Positions 28,201-35,658 of a stretch of DNA of 64,000 nt are shown piece after piece. Every line of letters begins with the position of its first letter. Positions within the stretch are counted from its first letter, which is position 1. This stretch comes from Prevotella sp. (GTDB taxonomy: Bacteria > Bacteroidota > Bacteroidia > Bacteroidales > Bacteroidaceae): assembly GCA_017619755.1 (NCBI GenBank), contig JAFZRU010000037.1, positions 49,650 to 113,649 on the forward strand. Direction: 5' to 3'. The position numbers were made by a program, and so were the translations under genes. The notes beneath the pieces are model-generated. The model did no database searches, was not told the origin of the DNA, and saw nothing but the letters and a program-made list of their open reading frames with translations.

Positions 28201-30126
28201 GCACCGCTCACCATCTCAGGTGACGCTTCCGACATCGCCACCATTGATGCTTCCGCACTGAGCGCACCGATGACGGCCATCAGCACCACTCCGTATGAGA
28301 GCTCGCTCAATGCCGGCAACAACTTCTATGAAATCGGCGACATCACCTTCCAGAACGTAAAGGTGAAGGGTCTTGCCCAGCAGCTCATCTACGGCAACAA
28401 GGTGCGCGCATTCATAGAAAACCTGCTTGTCGAAAACTGCATCATCGAAATTGCCGGTGGCAGCAAGACGACCTTCGACTTCAACGGAGGCGGCGTCGTG
28501 GGTCACTTAACAGTGAACAACTCCACCATTTACGGCAACCCGCAGCACACTGGACAGCTCTACAGCTCGCAGAGCGGACAGAAGGCAACTGAGGTGAGCG
28601 ACGACTTCATCCAGAAGTTCACCTACACCAACAGCACCTTCTACAACTTCTCCTACGCAAAGAACGTCACTTCTCACCGCCAAAGCAACCAGAAGTGGCT
28701 GAGCTACGAACTGGCCAACTGCATCGTGGTGGATTGCGGCAAGGACGGACAGTTTGTCAAGGGTCTCAACGGTGGCCAAGGAGGTGCCAACCCCATCTGG
28801 AACATCTCCGGCAACTCCTTCCAACGCATTGTTGACGGTGCTTTCACCGACATCAGCGCCAACGAGAGCACTGGCGACGACGAAGAGCCCGTGGATGACA
28901 TTCTGGAAGGCGTGGTGGTCTTCGCCGGCGACTATGCCAACGGCGACTTCACCTTGGGTGTCTGCGTACAGGACATTGTTGGTATTGGCGACCCGAGGTG
29001 GCTAAGTGGCACCAATTACTATGACTTTGTGGCCAGCGAATGGATTGCCGGCGACCCAGGTCGCATCAGTCCCGAGCAGGTGAGCGTCAATGAAGAAGAG
29101 AACACCATCACGGTGAGTCAGACAGGCCAGAACAACGTGAACCTGCTCTTCCGCTCGCAGAACGTCTATACCGTACCGGCAGAAGCCCGCTACTTCATCA
29201 TCACCGCCACCGGTCTCTCCACCAACGACGGCGACAGCTATCTCTGGTGGATGAACAACACCAACGACGGAGGCCAGTACAAGCCCACAGTCATCTACGG
29301 GGAGGACGGCGAGACCGTCTTCGCATGGGATGTCAGCCTGCTTTCCATCGGCGGCACCCTCGGCTTCACAAATACGGAGTTCAAGGACGACGGCGGATGG
29401 AGCACCACCTTCGGCATGACGCTTGCCGACCCGGCAGTGCCGGCAGTCATCAGCTACATCGGCTTCACCAGCACCATCGAGCAACCGACGGAGGAGGCTG
29501 AGTATGCATGGGATGCCACGCTGTGGGTGGCTGGCGACCCAGGACGTATCACCGCCGACAAAGTGGTGGTGGACGAGACCGCCAACACCATCACGGTGAG
29601 CCAGACAGGTGACAACAACGTGGCACTGCTCTACCAGACCGACAAGGTGCTTTACGTGAACAACGCCAAGTACTTCGTCATCCAGGGCAAGGGTCTCTCC
29701 ATTGCCTCCACCAAGTCTTACCTCTGGTGGCTGAACAACACGAACAACGGCACCCAGGTGGAGCCTAACATCGCAGTGGAGGACCAGGACGGCACTGTCA
29801 CCCTCGTGTGGACCATCGCCGACACCGGACTGGGTGCATCCTTTGAGACGGAGACAGGCAAGACCTACCTCGTGGGCAATGCCGGATGGAACACCACCTT
29901 CGGCCTCACCCTGGCCGACGAGAGCGTGCCGGCAGTCATCAGCTACATCGGCTATGAGACGACCGACTCTGACATCGTGAAGCACGCAGAGGAGCTCAGC
30001 GGCATCGTCAACGTGACCATCGACGTGGCCAACGGCGACATCTACGACCTCATGGGCCGCAAGGTGCTTACACCGCGCAAGGGCAATGTCTATATTCAAA
30101 ACGGAAAGAAGTTCGTCGTGAAATAA
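25213..30126 (+). CDS. Large secreted repeat protein with T9SS-like tail, beta-helix domains
   Basis: A 1637-residue exported protein with signal peptide MKKILWLFLSFLLFLTGTQA. After two carbohydrate-binding-like beta domains (about residues 25-370) comes an Ala-rich helical linker (about 370-480), then another beta domain. Two nearly identical 320-residue units follow at about 632-951 and 952-1271. Each has beta-helix character (IENLIVENCIIEI, NNSTIYGNPQ) and ends in GDPRWLS, reminiscent of DUF4957/DUF5123 proteins from pectin-use loci. Two diverged 155-residue repeats (SYLWWMNNTN and SYLWWLNNTN) precede the tail IYDLMGRKVLTPRKGNVYIQ and GKKFVVK, which resembles a T9SS sorting signal. It is probably surface displayed and glycan binding or cleaving. 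Confidence 0.78.
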   Translation: MKKILWLFLSFLLFLTGTQAVSAEGEFTATYAVQEGETFASGETVSVTANGTEVATLTFGEAGGNEFQAGAADAHIEGFVAYTPGNGTNGNKAGGTFYTIVPKYDGKVTIGVVLNSEKDLFILEDGTALEDYNGIRKSEKYYGTFDFDVKGGSSYKIYCAGSKLGFYGFNYSGTISAPTEEIYIETDLTNQFGSLTEYTNWVGASGYATWAAPQVTTNAGKTVYMCERYDTNCDTTGDVFYQNLTGLTSGTYKIELYGSAAFTFGRGIRSDAFADDDTPEGPLTENTGIKLYAQTSEGVVEQEIAAYKATSFSEVSTAVLDGVVVGEDGAMKLGMSKSTYSTNWHIVQLKGVTAKVLASELYATYIAQAQALLGEPMNGETLAQLQAAMVDNSGFTTAEQYEQAIATLEAAITAANSSVAAYKNVKDALDTYAAKAAQLDAAGQAAYNVSAIQKGYDERTLTDDSVIADIANAYIAAVKQQTTPGSDYTDAGSKAQSAWIGSTGSYQGDYAERFGQEMPADTIMHQTISGLKEGTYKVELYAVASQAWNSAAVGNDITVAYANEGIYPLEVIAQVACDPSQSVATIEATVGSDGLLDMGMRNIAAGGNWFVIQLKSITLESLKAQVGEPLQLFVESGKDITAELAAALESNPNPSSIEIDLAAGGQYTVSGTIETAAPLTILGDVSDIATIDASALSAPMTAISTTPYESTLNAANNFYGIGDIAFKNVKVKGLAQQLIYGNKVRAFIENLIVENCIIEIAGGSKTTFDFNGGGVVGHLTVNNSTIYGNPQHTGQLYSSQSGQKATEVSDDFIQKFTYINSTFYNFSYAKNVTSHRQSNQKWLSYELTNCLVIDCGKDGQFVKGLNGGQGGANPIWNISGNSFQRIVDGAFTDISANESTGDDEEPVTYNVEGVVVFAGDYANGDFTLGSCPQNGALIGDPRWLSIDNTLVLDVESGKDITTELAAALESNPAPSAIIINLAAGGQYTVSGTIETAAPLTISGDASDIATIDASALSAPMTAISTTPYESSLNAGNNFYEIGDITFQNVKVKGLAQQLIYGNKVRAFIENLLVENCIIEIAGGSKTTFDFNGGGVVGHLTVNNSTIYGNPQHTGQLYSSQSGQKATEVSDDFIQKFTYTNSTFYNFSYAKNVTSHRQSNQKWLSYELANCIVVDCGKDGQFVKGLNGGQGGANPIWNISGNSFQRIVDGAFTDISANESTGDDEEPVDDILEGVVVFAGDYANGDFTLGVCVQDIVGIGDPRWLSGTNYYDFVASEWIAGDPGRISPEQVSVNEEENTITVSQTGQNNVNLLFRSQNVYTVPAEARYFIITATGLSTNDGDSYLWWMNNTNDGGQYKPTVIYGEDGETVFAWDVSLLSIGGTLGFTNTEFKDDGGWSTTFGMTLADPAVPAVISYIGFTSTIEQPTEEAEYAWDATLWVAGDPGRITADKVVVDETANTITVSQTGDNNVALLYQTDKVLYVNNAKYFVIQGKGLSIASTKSYLWWLNNTNNGTQVEPNIAVEDQDGTVTLVWTIADTGLGASFETETGKTYLVGNAGWNTTFGLTLADESVPAVISYIGYETTDSDIVKHAEELSGIVNVTIDVANGDIYDLMGRKVLTPRKGNVYIQNGKKFVVK
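27106..29025 (+). repeat. Exact-period 960-bp internal tandem duplication
   Basis: Copy one (27106-28065) and copy two (28066-29025) align without any gap at a period of exactly 960 bases (320 codons). Long blocks such as 27601-27750 against 28561-28710 are almost identical, while the first 60 bases and the unit ends differ more. The preserved frame and patchy divergence suggest a fairly recent duplication with later conversion. Confidence 0.93.
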
Positions 30127-30155
30127 CTTACGGACACAAATCCTACCCTAAAACG

Positions 30156-30190
30156 TGGGGGAATGGCCTTGACCATTCCCCCATTTTGTA
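30156..30190 (+). terminator. Terminator of the large repeat protein
   Basis: TGGGGGAATGG and CCATTCCCCCA form an 11-bp stem with a 6-base loop, followed by TTTTG. Confidence 0.85.
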
Positions 30191-30288
30191 TAGTTTGGAA
30201 TTAAAGTGTTCTGTATGTTGTTCTTTTATTCTATCAAGAATTGTAGAATTTAAGAATTTTCGTACAAGCCATTTATTTCTACAATTCG

Positions 30289-32943
30289 CTAATTCTTGAT
30301 AATTGATTTGCTCGGTGAACCAATTTGGACGTATTGTGGCTGTGCGTAGCAATAACCCTGGTAAATCATTGCGTTTGGATAGACCTTCATTCCATCGTAA
30401 CTGTATGAGGCCATCATGTCACCACCATAGTCCACCGAATGAATGTTGTTCATATCGAAAGCTTCCACCTTCTTGGCATAGACCACGTCGATGCCCATGC
30501 AGCCCTTTGATATGTTTGAGGTGTAGAAGCAATGGTCAATTCTGCTGTAATCTTTGTTGTCTATTAATCCCACGATTGCTCCCTCATTGTTGTCGCAATA
30601 AACGTGGTCACCATCATACAAACAATTGACGATTTGCTTGTTAAAGACGGAAGAATTATGACAACAACCTACAAGGCCTCCAAACGAGGTGCCTTTTTCT
30701 TCATCGTTCCACACCTTGAAAACGTTTGCAGCACTCGTGCAGCCGCTGAGTTGCCCCGAACATTCACCTACAATGCCTCCATAGTTGTCGCCATCTACTT
30801 CTGAATTAGAGCCTTTGGTGCAAATCACATCCACGCTCGATGTCACATGGCAGTTGGAAACCGTGGTATTATAACCTGTATATCCCACGATGCCCCCCAC
30901 GCAAGAGCCATTGGCACATATAATTTGCGACTCGGTGAGTGTGAGGTTCTTGACGGAACCATTATATGTAATTCCACCAAAAAGTCCTTGTGGATAATAG
31001 TAAGAAGAGGTGTTGTTGCGTTCAAAATGAACCCCCTTGATGGTGTGTCCCTGTGCATCAAAATACGCAAGAAAACCTACTTCATCTCCCGGATTATTGG
31101 AGCCTATGGGAATCCAGTCGTAGGGAGTGAGGTCCAAGTCTCTTTCCAAACGGATGGTCCACCAGACGTAAGGCACTCTGGAATCCACTGTGCTGTTGAA
31201 GATTGACGCGAGCAGCGCCAGTTCCTCCTCGCTCGTGATGGTGATGACTTTGTTGTCATTGTCGATTTTGGAGAACTCCGCAGCCTTGTATCTGCTCCAA
31301 CTGCCACCCTTGATGATGTGGAAAGACTTGGAAGCCTCTCCTGCGTAATAGCCAATTCCCTCCACCACGAGGGTGTATGCACCAATTTCCTTTATCTCCT
31401 CCACCACATTTCCATTACTGTCCTTGATGTAAAAGATGAAATCCTCGTTGGGGATGGCTTTGCACCGCCCTCCTTCTTCATAAGGAGGATAAACTTCTAT
31501 TGATTGCCCAAGTTCTTCGTAGTAATCAAAACCATCATATTTGAGAAAGCGCGAGGGAATGTAAATGATGGATTTGCTAATGTCGTACATGGTAACGGCG
31601 ACCCGAATTGTTGCAGATTGACCGCACTCCACGTCAGTCACCGTGATGGTAGTATTTCCTGCCTTTTTGCCCGTCACCTTGACCATACCATTCTCTATCA
31701 CCGCTGTGGCTATCTCATTGATGTCAACCTCGACGTTATAGTTGCCACTGCCAGATATGATTTCCACCGTTCTCTGGGTATTGACAGCCATTCGTAAGTT
31801 TTCCTCGGCAAGTCGGAAATTGTAAACTGTGACTTCGATGGTTGCAGTCTGCAAGCTCGTCATATCCGTCACCGTGATGACAGCCTGGCCATCGCCGATG
31901 CCAGTCACTGTGATTTGGGAGCCTTCCATCGCTGCCGTGGCAACAGCCTCGTCGCTGCTCACCACGGAGTAATTGCCACTGCCGGAGGTAACCTCCACCG
32001 TGTTCTGGGAGCCAACGGCAAGGGTGAGAGAGACAGAGGAGAGCTCAAGGTCGAGGCCACACCACACCGGGCGCACCGTGCGACCGTAATAGCGTTCGTA
32101 TTTGGCACAACCCACGGCGTTATTCCCCACGGCGTCCATGCGGAAGTACAGGCAATAGGCGGCGTACGAGCGCGACAGGTCCTGCGTGGACGACGAGTAT
32201 TCGCCACGGCTGCCAGCGTTGCTCAAGGAGCCGTCCCAGTAGTAGCCCGCCGCAGGCAGGAATATGCTGACGCCGTTGGTCTTGCTTGTGAACTTCTCAC
32301 CGTTGACATCACCGATGGTGGTCCATTCGTGGCTGCAGTTGTCCAACAGTTCCTCCAACTGGTCTTGAGATGGCATCATCCAGCCGCCGCCCCATTTCAC
32401 ATGGGCGACATCGTAATCAGTGCCGGCGATGTCTGACCCGAGGTTGTCATAAATGGCATAGGCAGGGGTTTCACTGCCATAAGCATAGGAGTCCAAAGAG
32501 TAAGAGTTATTCTCCTGCACCTCCGTCTCGCCCCAAGCGTAGTAGCCGCCATAGTTGGACGGGCTTTGATTCCCAAGGTTTTTCGTGTCCACATTGCAGC
32601 ACGCCCATAAAGTGCCGGAAGGCAGGCCGAGGTTGATCATGTGCGGGTGGTGGTCGTCGGGGCAGGCGAGGTAGGATGGCAACTCCCCGGGATTGAGAAT
32701 GCCCAAGATTTTGTTAACCAAGCACGACACGTCGGTGACGTTGGTCACGCCGTCGCCGTTGACGTCATAGATGTAGCCTTGTTCATCCTCTCCCGCATTG
32801 GGCACACCAAGGATGTTGTTGACCAGGAACGTCACGTCGGTGATGCTCACCACGCCGTCCTTGTTGACGTCGTAGTGGTAAGTCCTTGCTCCAACCATTG
32901 TCACAGTCAGCAACATTGCAAGGGAGATAGATAGTTTTTTCAT
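30289..32943 (-). CDS. Secreted multidomain protein: dockerin-like, FISUMP-like, Ig-like, GLUG-like
   Basis: An 884-residue exported protein with signal peptide MKKLSISLAMLLTVTMVGA. Two dockerin-type repeats come directly after it (YDVNKDGVVSITDVTFLVNN and YDVNGDGVTNVTDVSCLV, residues about 22-90). A FISUMP-like domain follows (about 105-300, with YYAWGETE and VKWGGGWMMPS), then two BIG2-like beta domains (about 300-455), an MBG-like segment (about 460-560) and GLUG-like repeats (about 600-770, GGIVGYTGYN and GGIVGECSGQ). No T9SS tail is visible at the C-terminus. It is probably a surface adhesin or scaffold. The dockerin pair at the N-terminus is unusual compared with clostridial enzymes. 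It is convergent with the 1637-residue protein. Confidence 0.8.
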   Translation of the reverse strand: MKKLSISLAMLLTVTMVGARTYHYDVNKDGVVSITDVTFLVNNILGVPNAGEDEQGYIYDVNGDGVTNVTDVSCLVNKILGILNPGELPSYLACPDDHHPHMINLGLPSGTLWACCNVDTKNLGNQSPSNYGGYYAWGETEVQENNSYSLDSYAYGSETPAYAIYDNLGSDIAGTDYDVAHVKWGGGWMMPSQDQLEELLDNCSHEWTTIGDVNGEKFTSKTNGVSIFLPAAGYYWDGSLSNAGSRGEYSSSTQDLSRSYAAYCLYFRMDAVGNNAVGCAKYERYYGRTVRPVWCGLDLELSSVSLTLAVGSQNTVEVTSGSGNYSVVSSDEAVATAAMEGSQITVTGIGDGQAVITVTDMTSLQTATIEVTVYNFRLAEENLRMAVNTQRTVEIISGSGNYNVEVDINEIATAVIENGMVKVTGKKAGNTTITVTDVECGQSATIRVAVTMYDISKSIIYIPSRFLKYDGFDYYEELGQSIEVYPPYEEGGRCKAIPNEDFIFYIKDSNGNVVEEIKEIGAYTLVVEGIGYYAGEASKSFHIIKGGSWSRYKAAEFSKIDNDNKVITITSEEELALLASIFNSTVDSRVPYVWWTIRLERDLDLTPYDWIPIGSNNPGDEVGFLAYFDAQGHTIKGVHFERNNTSSYYYPQGLFGGITYNGSVKNLTLTESQIICANGSCVGGIVGYTGYNTTVSNCHVTSSVDVICTKGSNSEVDGDNYGGIVGECSGQLSGCTSAANVFKVWNDEEKGTSFGGLVGCCHNSSVFNKQIVNCLYDGDHVYCDNNEGAIVGLIDNKDYSRIDHCFYTSNISKGCMGIDVVYAKKVEAFDMNNIHSVDYGGDMMASYSYDGMKVYPNAMIYQGYCYAQPQYVQIGSPSKSIIKN

Positions 32944-33088
32944 TTTTTCAAAAAATCAGTGCCATAGAAATTTAGAATCATTTACAAGTCTCAAAGCAAC
33001 AAAAAGTTGCTAAGGATTATTCCATATCAGAAATATCACTTGCCTTTGTGATGCAAACCCAAAGCAATAAAAGCTCCGAAAGAAAGTG

Positions 33089-33096
33089 CAAAGTTA
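33089..33096 (-). promoter_or_regulatory. Promoter -7 box of the dockerin-like protein
   Basis: TAACTTTG on the minus strand, about 145 bases before the start codon. The leader contains a hairpin (AGCAAC, 5-base loop, GTTGCT at 32995-33011). No clear TTG is seen at -33. Confidence 0.5.
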
Positions 33097-33179
33097 GAAA
33101 TAATAAAATGAAAAAACACCTCATTTGCAAAAAAGACGAAAAAAACGCCACAAGGATGTGTGTTTTTCATTTTTTTTGC

Positions 33180-33187
33180 TATCTTTG
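33180..33187 (+). promoter_or_regulatory. Promoter -7 box of the ATPase/DUF4435 cassette
   Basis: TATCTTTG lies 22 bases before the ATG at 33209, so the leader would be only about 15 bases. This excludes the upstream in-frame ATG at 33125. The -33 element is not obvious. Confidence 0.6.
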
Positions 33188-33208
33188 CCGTGCTTAAACC
33201 ATGATGCC

Positions 33209-34030
33209 ATGCAGAAATACGCCGATTACATCGAACAAATAGAGATAGACTCCCTTTGGAGCGGCCGCCGCCACATCAAATGGGACTTGGACCAACACGT
33301 GAACATCCTCAGCGGCACCAACGGCCAGGGAAAGAGCACCATTATCAATAAGGTGGTGAAAGGCCTTGCCGCCGGTGGCGAATACCCCAGTCACCTGCTC
33401 AAGGGCGTACACCTGAAGGTGTACCCTGCCGAGGCGAAATGGATACGCTATGACGTCATCCGCTCCTTCGACCGCCCCTTGATGAACCTCGACACGCTGG
33501 CCAAGATGGACATGAGCCTTGCTACCGAACTCGACTGGCAACTCTTCCAACTCCAGCGCAAGTACTTGGACTATCAGGTGAACATTGGCAACCGCATCAT
33601 CGAGGTGCTTCAGAGCGGAACTCCCGATGCGGCCATAAGGGCTCAGGAACTGTCCGCTCCGAAGAAACGTTTCCAGGACCTGATGGACGACCTCTTCTCC
33701 GACACGGGGAAGAAAATCGTCCGCACTGCCAACGAGATCTTCTTCTCCCAGATAGGCGAGACATTGGTGCCTTACCAACTGTCGAGCGGCGAGAAGCAAA
33801 TGCTCGCCATCCTCCTCACCGTGCTCATCCAAGACAACAAACCCTCGGTGCTCTTCATGGACGAGCCGGAGGTGAGCCTCCACATCGAGTGGCAGAAGCG
33901 CCTCATCGACATGGTATTGGAACTGAACCCCAACGTGCAAATCATCCTCACCACACACTCTCCCGCCGTCATCATGAACGGCTGGATTGACCATGTGACC
34001 GAGGTGTCCGACATCACCGACAGCCTATAA
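33209..34030 (+). CDS. ABC-type/OLD-like ATPase, AriA-like
   Basis: A 273-residue ATPase. Walker A is GTNGQGKST at 36-44, the ABC-type signature is LSSGEKQ at 191-197, Walker B is VLFMDEPE at about 214-221, and the switch His250 lies in TTHSP. This is the head-domain layout of SMC/Rad50/OLD-type ATPases with only a short insert between the halves, so no long coiled coil. No nuclease domain is fused. The partner gene, 39 bases on, encodes a DUF4435 protein, the pairing used by PARIS anti-phage systems (AriA plus AriB). The role here is inferred. A housekeeping role in Bacteroidales is possible. Confidence 0.82.
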   Translation: MQKYADYIEQIEIDSLWSGRRHIKWDLDQHVNILSGTNGQGKSTIINKVVKGLAAGGEYPSHLLKGVHLKVYPAEAKWIRYDVIRSFDRPLMNLDTLAKMDMSLATELDWQLFQLQRKYLDYQVNIGNRIIEVLQSGTPDAAIRAQELSAPKKRFQDLMDDLFSDTGKKIVRTANEIFFSQIGETLVPYQLSSGEKQMLAILLTVLIQDNKPSVLFMDEPEVSLHIEWQKRLIDMVLELNPNVQIILTTHSPAVIMNGWIDHVTEVSDITDSL

Positions 34031-34069
34031 CCCATCCCTTTCCATCCAACCCCACCCTTCCCACCACCC

Positions 34070-35176
34070 ATGGCCAAACGCCTCCGAGACAACCTCAACT
34101 CCGACTACTTCAGCGCTGCCAACAAGCTGAAGCCCAAGATGGCGCGCCGACGAATCGCCGCCTACGTGGAGAGCTACGACGACATCTTCTTCTGGCGGTC
34201 GGTGCTGAGTGAGTTTGAGGACGACACCCGCTATTTCGAGGTGATGCTCCCCTCGAAGGTCAACCTATCAAAAGGCAAGAAGCAAGTGCTGATGAACCTC
34301 GTGAGCGACAACGTGGGGGAGGACCTGATAGCCTGTGTGGATGCCGACTACGACTTTCTTGTTCAAGGAGTTACAAAAACGTCGGAGAAGGTGATTCACA
34401 ACCCCTACGTCTTCCACACCTACGTCTATGCGATAGAAAACTACCAGTGCTACGCCCCCTCCCTTCACAACGTGTGTGTGATGGCCACGCTCAACGACCA
34501 TCAGATATTCGATTTTGAAGAATACCTGCGCCAGTTCTCCCAGGCCATCTTCCCCCTCTTCGTGTGGAGCATCTGGTATTACCGTTCCACGAAATACACC
34601 GATTTCACCATCACCGACTTCAACAAAGTGATTGAGACGGGCCATTTCACCTTGGCCAACGCCGCCGACGGCCTCGCCAACGTGCGCCACAAGGTGGGGC
34701 GGAAAATCATCCAACTGCAAAAGGAGAACCCCGAAGCCAAAGCCTCCTATTTGGCACTTAAAGACGAACTGAAAGCCCTCGGAGTCACGGCCGACACCAC
34801 CTACCTCTACATCCAGGGACACCACCTCTACGACAACGTGGTGGCTCCGATGCTCGGCAAGGTATGCGACCGCCTCCGCCGAGAGCGGGAGGTAGAGATT
34901 CACAACAAAGCCGTCCACCACACCCAGATGCGCAACGAACTGTCGTGCTACGAGCACAGCATAGAGAGCGTGTCGGCGATGCTGAAGAAAAACACAGGCT
35001 ATACCCGCTCCAAACCCTACAACCGCCTTCGCTCCGACTTATCGCACTTCCTCTCCCACCTGCCTCCCTCGCGGGAAACGGAAGCCACCGCTCCTCCCCC
35101 ACAAGCAGAGCCAACACCCACTCCCCTGCCATCACAACAATCCCAAGAGCCGCTCCCGGCTTCCCAAGACCAATAA
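34070..35176 (+). CDS. DUF4435 (TOPRIM-like) protein, AriB-like
   Basis: A 368-residue protein. The N-terminal AYVESYDDIFFWRSVL puts a Glu at residue 34, and IACVDADYDFL gives Asp91, Asp93 and Asp95. This Glu plus DxD layout is the metal site of TOPRIM folds as seen in DUF4435. A middle helical region with conserved aromatic residues follows (HTYVYAIENYQCY). The last 40 residues are Pro/Gln/Thr-rich and probably disordered. In PARIS the equivalent AriB is a toxic nuclease held by the ATPase until triggered. The intact acidic residues suggest an active site. Confidence 0.78.
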   Translation: MAKRLRDNLNSDYFSAANKLKPKMARRRIAAYVESYDDIFFWRSVLSEFEDDTRYFEVMLPSKVNLSKGKKQVLMNLVSDNVGEDLIACVDADYDFLVQGVTKTSEKVIHNPYVFHTYVYAIENYQCYAPSLHNVCVMATLNDHQIFDFEEYLRQFSQAIFPLFVWSIWYYRSTKYTDFTITDFNKVIETGHFTLANAADGLANVRHKVGRKIIQLQKENPEAKASYLALKDELKALGVTADTTYLYIQGHHLYDNVVAPMLGKVCDRLRREREVEIHNKAVHHTQMRNELSCYEHSIESVSAMLKKNTGYTRSKPYNRLRSDLSHFLSHLPPSRETEATAPPPQAEPTPTPLPSQQSQEPLPASQDQ

Positions 35177-35179
35177 CCT

Positions 35180-35566
35180 ATGGAACAGAAAACTGCCTCC
35201 CTCCAGACCGCCCGCCTGCTGCGCAAGCACCGCTTCAACGAGCCCACCACGAGTTACTACGACGCCGACGGCGTATTCCGCACCGTGAGCGCCTCCGACG
35301 CTTGCAATTGGAACAGCCCCACCTACGACAAGAGTCCTCGCAAGAAAGCCTACTCCTCCCCTCCCCTTTCCGTGGCCCACCAATGGCTTCGTGAGAAGAA
35401 GCGGTTCGACGTGCTGGTGGACCGTGACTACCTTTTCGGCAAGGTAGGCAAGTATTTCGCCAAAATCATTCGTCTGAAAGACGGAGCCATCAGCGAGACA
35501 GGCCAATACCGCAGTTTTGAGAAAGCATTGGAGCAAGGCATTGTGAAAGCCCTCCGCACGATGTAA
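35180..35566 (+). CDS. Small protein of unknown function, third gene of the cassette
   Basis: A 128-residue protein starting 3 bases after the DUF4435 stop, so surely cotranscribed. It has no signal peptide or membrane span. The layout (SVAHQWLREKKRFDVLV in the middle, then a beta pair, then SFEKALEQGIVKAL at the end) resembles small proteins common in Bacteroidales mobile elements, but I cannot name a function. Its tight coupling to the ATPase/DUF4435 pair makes an accessory or sensor role possible. The next promoter (nhaD) begins only 60 bases later. Confidence 0.72.
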   Translation: MEQKTASLQTARLLRKHRFNEPTTSYYDADGVFRTVSASDACNWNSPTYDKSPRKKAYSSPPLSVAHQWLREKKRFDVLVDRDYLFGKVGKYFAKIIRLKDGAISETGQYRSFEKALEQGIVKALRTM

Positions 35567-35630
35567 TACCATTGTAATCGTTTTCGTGAAAAAAAGCGTT
35601 GTCAAGCCGCTGGTTTGGCCCAATTATTCG

Positions 35631-35638
35631 TACCTTTG
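35631..35638 (+). promoter_or_regulatory. Promoter -7 box of nhaD
   Basis: TACCTTTG lies 21 bases before the ATG at 35659. It shows that the earlier ATG at 35599 cannot be the start. Confidence 0.6.
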
Positions 35639-35658
35639 CAGCCCAAACCAAACAAACC

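Noticed and set aside
25213-30126. The large repeat protein as two fused genes
   Set aside because: The frame is uninterrupted, only one signal peptide is present, the tail is a single T9SS-like domain and no promoter is seen at the repeat boundary.
33125-33208. Upstream ATG start for the ATPase
   Set aside because: It lies before the promoter box and its 28 residues show no match to the ATPase family.
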